A stretch of 21,187 nucleotides of DNA from an uncultured Chloroflexota bacterium (GTDB lineage: Bacteria; Chloroflexota; Dehalococcoidia; CAUJGQ01), in NCBI GenBank assembly GCA_937879875.1, contig CALFMN010000149.1, positions 1 to 21,187 on the forward strand, in the 5' to 3' direction. Below, piece by piece: positions 15,493 to 21,187 of this stretch. The number at the start of each line of letters is the position of its first letter. Within the stretch, counting starts at the first letter, position 1. The notes beneath the pieces are model-generated. The model saw only the letters and a list, made by a program, of their open reading frames with translations, was not told the origin of the DNA and searched no databases. The translations under genes and the position numbers were made by a program.

Positions 15493-15687
15493 ATGCCGGA
15501 TCAGCAACCACAGCCAGACGCCTGGCAAGCCCGCACGAGTGGCTGGAGCGCAGGCCGTGCGGCCGGCCCGAACGGCCCTGCCGTGCCGAACCGCGGACGG
15601 CCCGGCCATTCTGGTCAGCTCAACCCTGGCGGCGAAGAGTGGGCGCAGCACCCTGCCGGCGCAACCGAGGCGACTGAGACGGCATAG
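15493..15687 (+). CDS. Possible 64-aa hydrophilic small protein
   Basis: ATG 15493 has GAGG 7 bases upstream and opens a 64-codon frame ending in TAG at 15685-15687. The product is rich in Gly, Pro, Ala, Gln and Arg, without a signal peptide or membrane helix, and contains WQARTSGWSAGRAAGPNGPA. It would be disordered in isolation. I do not recognise it. A longer in-frame reading exists upstream but has no better start. It stands alone between two minus-strand genes, so it may be a chance frame. Confidence 0.3.
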   Translation: MPDQQPQPDAWQARTSGWSAGRAAGPNGPAVPNRGRPGHSGQLNPGGEEWAQHPAGATEATETA

Positions 15688-15760
15688 CAGGGCGATCCGG
15701 CGGAGGAATCGCAAGACGGGGCCGGGTTAGCACGGCTCCGTTGGGCGCATCAGTAAAGAT

Positions 15761-15810
15761 CTCCGACGGTTGCGCTGCGGTCATCGGAAGCCTCCGACGG
15801 TTGCGCTGCG
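15761..15810. repeat. 19-bp direct repeat CTCCGACGGTTGCGCTGCG
   Basis: Exact copies lie at 15761-15779 and 15792-15810, with a 31-base period. The first 12 bases resemble CTCCGATGGTCG of the repeats upstream of sucC. The second copy leads into a GGGCCGCCCCTAC segment. All lie in the 210-bp gap between the possible small gene and the hydrolase stop (15688-15897). Confidence 0.55.
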
Positions 15811-15897
15811 CTCTGGGCCGCCCCTACAAAGCGTCGCACGTTCTTAACCCTCCGCATCGCGACGACGGGTTCGCCCCTTTTGCCCATTGCCACAAGT

Positions 15898-16629
15898 TCA
15901 TTCAGATGGCGGAGATGGCAGAGGGCGGTCAGGGGCAGGCACAGCGCACCGCGCGATCCAGCCGCGCAGGATGTCGAACAGCTCATCACGGCCTTCGCGC
16001 CAGAAGTGGTCCACGCCACCCAGCAGCACGAGCCGCTTCGGCTCGCCGGCGCGGTCGTAGATCTGCTGCGCGATTGCCGGTGAGAACTGGTCGTCGTCCA
16101 GGCCGTGCACCAGCAGCAACGGGCGCGGCGCGAGCTGCGGCGCGGCCTCACTGCCGAAGGTCTGCGTTGAGATGGCGGCGACCCCCACCACGCTCTCACT
16201 CAGCGTGCCCGCACGAATCGCCACGCCGCCGCCGTAGCTGACGCCGGCCAGCACGATGCGCTCGGCGCCGATGCCGCGCAGAAAGCTCACACCGGCCAGC
16301 GCGTCGAGCACGCACTCCTGAAACGAGGCAGGATCGGGGTCCGGCCGCCGCATCTGCAACCGCAGGCTGGTGATGCGCGCGGCGATCAGGCTTTCGGCCA
16401 GCCGCACGTAGACGCTGCCCGGCCCTCCGAGTCCGCGCGCCGCGCCGCCGAGGAAGATTACAGCCGCGGTGCCGCCCTCGCAGGGGTGCAGCACACCGCC
16501 AAGCTCGCCACGCGAGGTGAGCAGCCGCAGTTGATACGAGCCGTCGCCGTTGTCGGCGACGGCGGCCTGCAGGATGCGCAGCTCCAGTTCGGCTTCCGAG
16601 CCGGAGCCGGAGGCATCCTCGTCATTCAC
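15898..16629 (-). CDS. Alpha/beta hydrolase, dienelactone-hydrolase/dipeptidyl-peptidase-like
   Basis: A 243-aa cytoplasmic serine hydrolase; the substrate is unknown. The nucleophile elbow GVSYGG places Ser131 after a beta strand (RIVLAG). The acid is probably D179 in VHGLDDDQFSP, and H208 in GGVDHFW completes the triad. Before the elbow, VIFLGGAARG probably supplies the oxyanion-hole region, and a short-form fold without a large lid is expected. The start is GTG 16629, which overlaps the TGA of the aminotransferase as GTGA, so translation is likely coupled. A longer frame up to 16749 lies wholly inside the aminotransferase and is less likely. The C-terminus is Pro-rich and short. Confidence 0.82.
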   Translation of the reverse strand: MNDEDASGSGSEAELELRILQAAVADNGDGSYQLRLLTSRGELGGVLHPCEGGTAAVIFLGGAARGLGGPGSVYVRLAESLIAARITSLRLQMRRPDPDPASFQECVLDALAGVSFLRGIGAERIVLAGVSYGGGVAIRAGTLSESVVGVAAISTQTFGSEAAPQLAPRPLLLVHGLDDDQFSPAIAQQIYDRAGEPKRLVLLGGVDHFWREGRDELFDILRGWIARCAVPAPDRPLPSPPSE

Positions 16630-17834
16630 GAGCCGGCGTCCGCTTGCTCGGCGTGGCAGCGCCGCACGAAGCGCTCGATGCGGTTCAGTGCCTCCACCAG
16701 CTTCTCGTACGACGTCGCGTAGCAGGCGCGGACGTGGCCCGTGCCGCACTCGCCAAAGGCTGAGCCGGGCACGACGGCCACGCGCTCCTCGAACAGCAGC
16801 CGCTCCGCGAACGACTCGTCGTCCAGACCGGTCGAAGAGATGTCGGGGAAGGCGTAGAAGGCGCCGCGCGGCTCGAAGCAGTGCAACCCCATGCCGTTGA
16901 AGCGGCCGACCACGAGCTGACGCCGGCGGTCGTACTCAGCCAGCATCAACTGCACGTCCTCTTCGCCCGTGCGCAGCGCTTCGAGCGCGGCGTACTGCGC
17001 CGTCGTGGGCGCGGACATCATCAAATACTGGTGGATCTTCATCATCGCTTCGAGCGCTTCGGCCGGCGCCGCGACGTAGCCCAACCGCCAGCCGGTCATC
17101 GCGTACGCCTTGGAGAAGCCGCCGAGCAGGATCGTGCGCTCTTTCATGCCCGGCAACGCGGCGAAGCAGTTGTGCTGGCCGTTGTAGTTCAGCCGCGCGT
17201 AGATCTCGTCGATGATCACCACCAGGTCGTGCTCTTTGACGAACTCCGCGATCGCCAGCAGCTCGGAGCGCGTCATCGTCGCGCCGGTCGGGTTGGCGGG
17301 GTAGCCCATCAGCAGCGCCCGCGTCTTGTCCGTGACGTAGCGCTCCAGATCGGCGACCTGCAGCTTGAAGTTGTTCGCCTCGAATGTCGGCACGCCGATA
17401 AACGTGCCGCCGGCCATGATCACGTTCGGCGGATAGGCGACGTAGTAGGGGTCGGGCGAGAGCACCTCGTCGCCGGGGTCGAGCACCGCCTGGCAGGCGA
17501 CGTTGAGCCCCTCGCTGACGCCGCTGACGCACATCAGCTCGGTGGCCGGATCGTAGCTCGTGCCGAAGCGGCGTTCGAGATCGTGCGCGATCGCCTCGCG
17601 TAGCTGGATCATGCCGAAGTTCGAGGTGTAGTGCGTGTGGCCCTGGCGGATCGAGCGGATCGCGGCCTCGCGGATCTGCTCGGGCGTTACGAAGTCCGGC
17701 TCGCCGACGCCGAGCGAGATTACGTCGTCCATCGTGGCGATGATGTCGAAGAAGCGGCGGATGCCGGACGCCGGCAGCGCGTCGCACCGCCTCGATGTGA
17801 GTGGTCGGCGGACGAACTCGCTGATGGAAAGCAT
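16626..17834 (-). CDS. PLP-dependent class I aminotransferase (AspC/PatA-like)
   Basis: A 402-aa fold-type I aminotransferase that moves an amino group between an amino acid and a 2-oxo acid. The N-terminus SGIRRFFDIIATMDDVISLGVGEPDF and the KIHQY helix resemble the PatA/AspC group of Bacillus and relatives. YPANPTG (178-184) carries the cofactor-contacting Asn, IIDEIYA has the Asp that contacts the pyridine nitrogen (D209), and K242 in GGFSKAYAMTGWRLGY forms the Schiff base. HVRACYA near the end has the carboxylate-binding Arg. I chose ATG 17834. A TTG 13 codons upstream is in frame, but the family N-terminus fits the ATG, and GAGAGGGG precedes it. Its stop overlaps the hydrolase start, so the two form one transcription unit. 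The amino-acid substrate cannot be read from sequence. Confidence 0.93.
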   Translation of the reverse strand: MLSISEFVRRPLTSRRCDALPASGIRRFFDIIATMDDVISLGVGEPDFVTPEQIREAAIRSIRQGHTHYTSNFGMIQLREAIAHDLERRFGTSYDPATELMCVSGVSEGLNVACQAVLDPGDEVLSPDPYYVAYPPNVIMAGGTFIGVPTFEANNFKLQVADLERYVTDKTRALLMGYPANPTGATMTRSELLAIAEFVKEHDLVVIIDEIYARLNYNGQHNCFAALPGMKERTILLGGFSKAYAMTGWRLGYVAAPAEALEAMMKIHQYLMMSAPTTAQYAALEALRTGEEDVQLMLAEYDRRRQLVVGRFNGMGLHCFEPRGAFYAFPDISSTGLDDESFAERLLFEERVAVVPGSAFGECGTGHVRACYATSYEKLVEALNRIERFVRRCHAEQADAGS

Positions 17835-17879
17835 CGCGGCAAAGCCCCTCTCGTTGCGTGTTGCGGGTTGCAATAATCT

Positions 17880-17936
17880 CTATACGCCAGCCTAGCGGAA
17901 CGCGCCGCCGCGCGCTACCCGGAAAGGTCCGTATAG
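17880..17936. promoter_or_regulatory. Inverted repeat upstream of the aminotransferase gene
   Basis: CTATACG (17880-17886) and CGTATAG (17930-17936) are exact reverse complements flanking a 43-base GC-rich core. The left arm adjoins an AT-rich patch that reads TATAGAGATTAT on the minus strand, 35-46 bases before ATG 17834. That is a plausible -10 area. The arms could be an operator. Confidence 0.3.
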
Positions 17937-17996
17937 TTGCCTGTTCGCACGCCAGCGATGGCCGGGCCTGGGCAAATCGCCGCCTGCCAGAGTCCA

Positions 17997-18719
17997 TCAG
18001 CGGTGGTGCTGGTGATGGTGCCGGGACTGCGGGTGCGACTCGGCGGCATACGGCACCTCCGGAGTCGTGGCTGGTAGTACTGAGGTGTGCTGGACCAAGG
18101 CCGTACGCCCCCGCTGCCATCGATCCGGCCACCACGAGAAGCGGGACCAAAGTGCGAGCCATACACCATAGCAGGTCAGCGCTACGCCGGCTAAAGTCGC
18201 GACGAGGAAAACCAGTACCACGAATAGCTGCGCTGGCAGCGGCTCCGGCAGCCGGCTGATCACGATCGCGACGCAGGCTGCACCCCAGAACGCAATGACC
18301 GCACCGATGACGCTCAGCAATGTCCCGGCGATCAGGTGCGAGGCCGGAGTATGACGCAACAGTTCGCTGTGCCCTTTGCGATAACTCAGCACGGGTCGGC
18401 GGATGGGCGCCTGCGGTGAGTCGCGCAGGGCGAGTACTATGCAGAGCACGAACGCGCCACCCCCGATCGCCGCACCGAGAGCAAGCGGGTTCTCCACGAC
18501 CGTGCCGTCCGGCCGGCCGACGAGGTTGCCCAGCGCGGACACCCCTATCACCAGCAGTCCGGTGAACAGAGCGAGGAGCACAGCTACCACGAATCGATTT
18601 GGCGACTTGCGGTCGTCGCGCTGCGAAGTGGCCCGAGGTTGCACGCTGCCAATCATCCAAATAGTGGCAGCGACCGTGAGCGCCAGAAACGTAGCCGCGA
18701 AGAGCACGAGCGAGAGCAC
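17997..18719 (-). CDS. Five-helix membrane protein of unknown function with His-rich tail
   Basis: The 240-aa product has hydrophobic segments at about 1-25, 43-66, 78-97, 130-155 and 162-190. I do not recognise the family. A short charged loop follows helix 1 (RDDRKSPNR), and RKGHSELLRHTP lies between helices 3 and 4. After the last helix, a Trp/Arg-rich stretch (RFSWWPDRWQRGR) leads to a tail ending RHHHQHHR, which could bind metal or simply be low-complexity. The start is GTG 18719 with a weak upstream site. Codon use is less G/C-biased than in neighbouring enzymes, hinting at a newer gene. It lies downstream of the retropepsin-like gene with a 69-bp gap and may share its transcript. Confidence 0.65.
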   Translation of the reverse strand: MLSLVLFAATFLALTVAATIWMIGSVQPRATSQRDDRKSPNRFVVAVLLALFTGLLVIGVSALGNLVGRPDGTVVENPLALGAAIGGGAFVLCIVLALRDSPQAPIRRPVLSYRKGHSELLRHTPASHLIAGTLLSVIGAVIAFWGAACVAIVISRLPEPLPAQLFVVLVFLVATLAGVALTCYGVWLALWSRFSWWPDRWQRGRTALVQHTSVLPATTPEVPYAAESHPQSRHHHQHHR

Positions 18720-18788
18720 GGCGGTTTACCCCATTCGCACTTTGGACTGCGCCGTTAAGATGCGGCCGCTGCGTCAATCACCATGCTA

Positions 18789-19175
18789 TCAGCGCACGAG
18801 CCGGAGCAGGCTCGCAGCGCGGTCGTAACAGACCTCGCCGAACTGGTCGAGGAATTGCAGGCCAAGCATGCCGTCGAAGCCCAGCAGGCGCGGGCCGCGG
18901 CTGGCACGCACGAACAGGGGCGGGACGAACTGCCCGCTCATGCGCACGCCGCGGATGCGGTAGAGTTGCGGCGCGATCTCATCCAGCACGTCGAGTCCGG
19001 CCAGTACGTCACGGACTTCAAGGCTGAGGTTGGACACGGGCCGGCCCGTGTTCAGCACAAGGTCGAATCTATACGGCATCGAGGCGGCGCCGGAGGAGAC
19101 TGCCACGGTGCACGGAACCATGAGAAAGCCAGCAGCGTGCCGCTCAACCTGGATGTGGAGGCTATTGCTGGCCAT
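18789..19175 (-). CDS. Retropepsin-like aspartic protease domain protein with NTG in place of DTG
   Basis: A 128-aa protein with the layout of small bacterial retropepsin-like proteins: N-terminal strands (MASNSLHIQVERH), the active-site loop region YRFDLVLNTGRPVSNLS, and the C-terminal signature LLGFDGMLGLQFLDQFGEVCYD, which resembles the family's GLLGLDFL...Y. The motif that should read D-T-G reads N42-T-G, so peptidase activity is doubtful. There is no signal peptide. ATG 19175 is the likely start, but the frame stays open to 19412 and would join the upstream gene in one protein if the G8 tract there had nine G. It is the second of a gene pair. The retropepsin assignment is by motif recognition and moderately sure. 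Confidence 0.6.
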   Translation of the reverse strand: MASNSLHIQVERHAAGFLMVPCTVAVSSGAASMPYRFDLVLNTGRPVSNLSLEVRDVLAGLDVLDEIAPQLYRIRGVRMSGQFVPPLFVRASRGPRLLGFDGMLGLQFLDQFGEVCYDRAASLLRLVR

Positions 19176-19462
19176 TTTCGCGCTGCCGACCTGGTTTCGC
19201 CGCGTTGCCCGACAACGCACTTCCCGCAGGACGGGGGGCAACCCTGTATCGACTGCGAAAGACGTAGATACTCCCCCCCCGTTCGTAGCGCCTCGGCGAC
19301 GGCGGCAAGTTCCGCCTCGTGAATGTCGCGCCGCCGCTTGCCCACGGTGAGGATCTCGCCACGGAACGGATTGTGGTACTCGTTGTACTCGTGCACCCGC
19401 ATCAGCATCCATTTGTTGGCATACCGCGCGGAGGCTTCGTCCACCGTCAGCAGTTCAGTCAC
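19052..19462 (-). CDS. Small cytoplasmic protein, probably frameshifted at a G8 tract
   Basis: As sequenced, 136 aa. The first ~70 residues look genuine: TVDEASARYANKWMLMRVHE, then NPFRGEILTVGKRRRDIHEAELAAVAEALRTG split by charged turns. This resembles short proteins that often precede retropepsin-like genes, as I recall the pattern. After the G8 tract (19273-19280) the frame gives EYLRLSQSIQGCPPSCGKC and runs 120 bases into the next gene, which is odd. Deleting one G instead gives GGSIYVFRSRYRV and a TAG at 19162-19164 that overlaps the next ATG by 14 bases, a neater arrangement. The start is GTG 19462 with GAGGAG upstream, 65 bp after gatA. Whether the tract is an error, a mutation or a switch is open. 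Confidence 0.5.
   Translation of the reverse strand: MTELLTVDEASARYANKWMLMRVHEYNEYHNPFRGEILTVGKRRRDIHEAELAAVAEALRTGGEYLRLSQSIQGCPPSCGKCVVGQRGETRSAARKWPAIASTSRLSGTLLAFSWFRAPWQSPPAPPRCRIDSTLC
19273..19280 (-). repeat. Homopolymer G8 tract inside a gene
   Basis: Eight consecutive C on the plus strand, so G8 in the coding strand of the small gene. The reading frame changes meaning with tract length: 8 G gives the 136-aa form, 7 G a shorter protein ending at 19162, and 9 G an in-frame fusion to the retropepsin-like gene. Confidence 0.8.
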
Positions 19463-19527
19463 GTTTCACGCTCCTCGCCAATCGCCGTCAATACAAGCAT
19501 ACGAGCGAGCGGATTGCGTTGCGGGGA

Positions 19528-21003
19528 TCAGAAGCTTGGGCGCCGCTTCGACCAATCCGTTGCTTGCTCGTAGGCGTGGGCGGCGCGGAGCATCGTCATC
19601 TCGTCAAACGGCTTCGCCAGCACCTGCAGGCCCACCGGCAGCCCGTCGACAAAGCCGCAGGGCAGGGAGACGCCAGGCAGGCCGGCGATGTTCGCCGGCA
19701 GCGTGAACACGTCGTTCAGGTACATCGCCAGCGGGTCGTCGGTCTTCTCGCCGAGCTTGAACGCCGCCGTGGGCGAGGTCGGCGTCAGCAGCACATCGTA
19801 CTTCTCGAAGGCGGCGTCGAACTCGCGGCGGATCAGCGTGCGCACCTGCTGCGCCTTGACGTAGTAGGCGTCGTAGTAGCCGGCCGAGAGGGCGTAGGTG
19901 CCGAGCATGATGCGGCGCTTCACCTCGTCGCCGAAGCCGAACTGGCGCGTGCGCTCCATCTCGTCCCACATTGTCGGGCCGCCGTGGTCGGAGAAGCCGT
20001 ACTTGACGCCGTCGTAGCGCGCCAGGTTCGCCGAGGCCTCGCTCGGCGCGATGATGTAGTAGACCGCGAGCGCATGCGGCGTGCTCGGCAGTGAAACGTC
20101 GGTTTCGATCGACGCGCCGAGCTGCTCTAACTGCTGAATCGCCTGTTCCACCAGCGTCCGCACGCGCGGGTCCATGCCCTCGACGAAGTACTCGCGCGGC
20201 ACGCCGACACGCAGGCCATGCACATCGCCGGTCAGCGCCGCGGTGAAGTCCGGCACGTCCACGGGCGCGGAGGTCGAGTCGAGCGGGTCGTGGCCGCAGA
20301 TCGCGTTCAGTACCGTCGCGGCGTCCTGCACGTCGTGCGTGAACGGGCCGATCTGGTCGAGCGACGAGGCGAAGGCGACGAGGCCGAAGCGGCTGACGCG
20401 GCCGTAGGTCGGCTTGACGCCGACCACGCCGCAGAGCGCCGCCGGCTGGCGGATGCTGCCGCCCGTGTCGGAGCCGAGCGCATACAGCGCCTCGCCCGCC
20501 GCCACGGCCGCGGCTGAGCCGCCCGACGAGCCGCCGGGCACGCGGTTCAGATCCCAGGGGTTGTGCACGGGGAAGAAGGCCGAGTTTTCGTTGGACGAGC
20601 CCATCGCGAACTCATCCATGTTCGTCTTGCCGAGGATGACGGCACCCGCGGCCTTGAGCCGCTTCACCACCGTACCGTCGTAGAGCGGTGTGAAGTTTTC
20701 CAGCATGCGCGAGCCGCAGGTGGTGCGAATGCCCTCGGTGCTGAGCACGTCTTTGAGCGCGACGGGGATGCCGGTCAGCGGCCCGGCCTCGCCGGCGCGG
20801 ATACGGGCGTCCGCCGCCTCGGCCTGCGCCAGCGCCTCGACGCGGCTCAGCGTCAGATAGGCGCCGATGCGCGCGTCCATGGCCTCGATGCGGGCGTAGA
20901 GCGCGTGCATCAGCTCGACGGCCGACAACTCGCGACGCGCGAGCAGCTCCGCCGCCTCGTGCACGGTCAGATAGTAGGGCGCGGTCTGCTCAGCGGCCTC
21001 CAC
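19528..21003 (-). CDS. gatA: Aspartyl/glutamyl-tRNA(Asn/Gln) amidotransferase subunit A
   Basis: The amidase subunit of GatCAB, which converts misacylated Glu-tRNA(Gln) or Asp-tRNA(Asn) to the amidated form using ammonia released from glutamine. The 491-aa length is typical. The amidase-signature Ser-cisSer-Lys triad is intact: K84 (PVALKDVL), S159 (VPGGSSGGS) and S183 (GSDTGGSIRQPA), with the spacing of 75 and 24 residues known for this family. GTG 21003 is the preferred start because AGGAG lies 7 bases upstream. An in-frame ATG at 21018 overlaps that site and lacks its own, and a longer frame to 21087 is unlikely. gatC and gatB are not adjacent: the 184 bp upstream are repeat-rich and non-coding, and the downstream gene is unrelated. 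The complex partners must lie elsewhere. Confidence 0.95.
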   Translation of the reverse strand: MEAAEQTAPYYLTVHEAAELLARRELSAVELMHALYARIEAMDARIGAYLTLSRVEALAQAEAADARIRAGEAGPLTGIPVALKDVLSTEGIRTTCGSRMLENFTPLYDGTVVKRLKAAGAVILGKTNMDEFAMGSSNENSAFFPVHNPWDLNRVPGGSSGGSAAAVAAGEALYALGSDTGGSIRQPAALCGVVGVKPTYGRVSRFGLVAFASSLDQIGPFTHDVQDAATVLNAICGHDPLDSTSAPVDVPDFTAALTGDVHGLRVGVPREYFVEGMDPRVRTLVEQAIQQLEQLGASIETDVSLPSTPHALAVYYIIAPSEASANLARYDGVKYGFSDHGGPTMWDEMERTRQFGFGDEVKRRIMLGTYALSAGYYDAYYVKAQQVRTLIRREFDAAFEKYDVLLTPTSPTAAFKLGEKTDDPLAMYLNDVFTLPANIAGLPGVSLPCGFVDGLPVGLQVLAKPFDEMTMLRAAHAYEQATDWSKRRPSF

Positions 21004-21010
21004 GGCGTCT

Positions 21011-21015
21011 CTCCT
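21011..21015 (-). promoter_or_regulatory. Ribosome-binding site setting the gatA start
   Basis: AGGAG on the minus strand, 7 bases before GTG 21003. Its position favours the GTG over the ATG at 21018, which would place this sequence inside the coding region. Confidence 0.65.
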
Positions 21016-21079
21016 CATATCAGTCTGGCTGCAGTCGTTCGCAAACCGGTACGGCGCGGGTCGCGCCTGCGGGCGCGAA

Positions 21080-21098
21080 GGGCGCACGCCGTGCGCCC
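21080..21098. repeat. Dispersed palindrome GGGCGCAC...TGCGCCC, copy 2
   Basis: GGGCGCACGCCGTGCGCCC differs from the copy at 6491-6509 only by A to G at one loop base and has the same 7-bp stem. It lies upstream of gatA and is followed by GTACC. Confidence 0.55.
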
Positions 21099-21152
21099 GT
21101 ACCGATGATCGAACCGCCGCGCCTTCAGCCCCAATGCCCCGCGGTAGGATCT

Positions 21153-21180
21153 CCCCTTCCCCTAGTATTGGGGGAAGGGG
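21153..21180. repeat. 28-bp palindrome, copy 2
   Basis: CCCCTTCCCC (21153-21162) pairs with GGGGAAGGGG (21171-21180) around TAGTATTG. It aligns without gaps to the 28-base element at 12719-12746. The two share 22 of 28 positions, and four of the six differences fall in two pairs of stem positions that keep base pairing. The element may extend past the right edge of the window. Confidence 0.55.
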
Positions 21181-21187
21181 CCGGGGG

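Noticed and set aside
15144..15494. A 116-codon minus-strand frame upstream of sucC
   Set aside because: Basic, low-complexity translation, no ribosome-binding site, and it overlaps the degenerate region without similarity to any family I know.
14898..15897. Possible CRISPR array in the repeat-rich gap
   Set aside because: Repeats are about 100 bp and imperfect or only two copies of 19 bp; there are no uniform repeat-spacer units and no cas genes.
16936..18777. A 613-codon minus-strand frame over the aminotransferase and membrane protein
   Set aside because: It is out of frame with both, and its translation is Arg-rich with no motif.

Overview
The window is high-GC bacterial chromosome with housekeeping genes and small accessory genes. 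Codon use is strongly G/C at third positions, GTG and TTG starts are common, and intergenic gaps carry GC-rich palindromes. Gene content and the paired small gene plus retropepsin-like gene suggest a Chloroflexota-type bacterium. That placement is an inference, because the window has no rRNA or other phylogenetic marker.

Layout. Bases 1-436 have no gene I can support. acs (acetyl-CoA synthetase, +) follows and ends at a strong hairpin. Three minus-strand genes come next, reading right to left: a COG0402-type amidohydrolase, a double-length family III CoA-transferase, and a secreted protein with two repeat-like halves. A plus-strand run then encodes a small membrane-anchored protein with a C-terminal sunset-like motif, a YihY/BrkB-type membrane protein, a two-helix ion channel and FolC. 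folC meets the sucC-sucD pair (succinyl-CoA synthetase, minus) tail to tail at a palindrome-rich gap. About 1 kb upstream of sucC is mostly non-coding and contains imperfect ~100-bp tandem repeats and one possible 64-codon gene. The rest is minus strand: gatA, a small gene with a G8 tract, a retropepsin-like protein whose catalytic Asp is replaced by Asn, a five-helix membrane protein, and a class I aminotransferase overlapping an alpha/beta hydrolase by four bases.

Function. Acs and SucCD both handle CoA thioesters in central carbon metabolism, and the CoA-transferase belongs to the same chemistry, though its substrate cannot be read from sequence. FolC serves folate metabolism and GatA serves Gln-tRNA/Asn-tRNA amidation. 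I see no phage, IS element, CRISPR array or tRNA.

The most interesting points are the G8 tract at 19273-19280, where adding or removing one G gives three different products; the retropepsin-like NTG protein next to it; the CoA-transferase whose first half lacks the catalytic Asp; and a 28-bp palindrome family with compensatory base changes.
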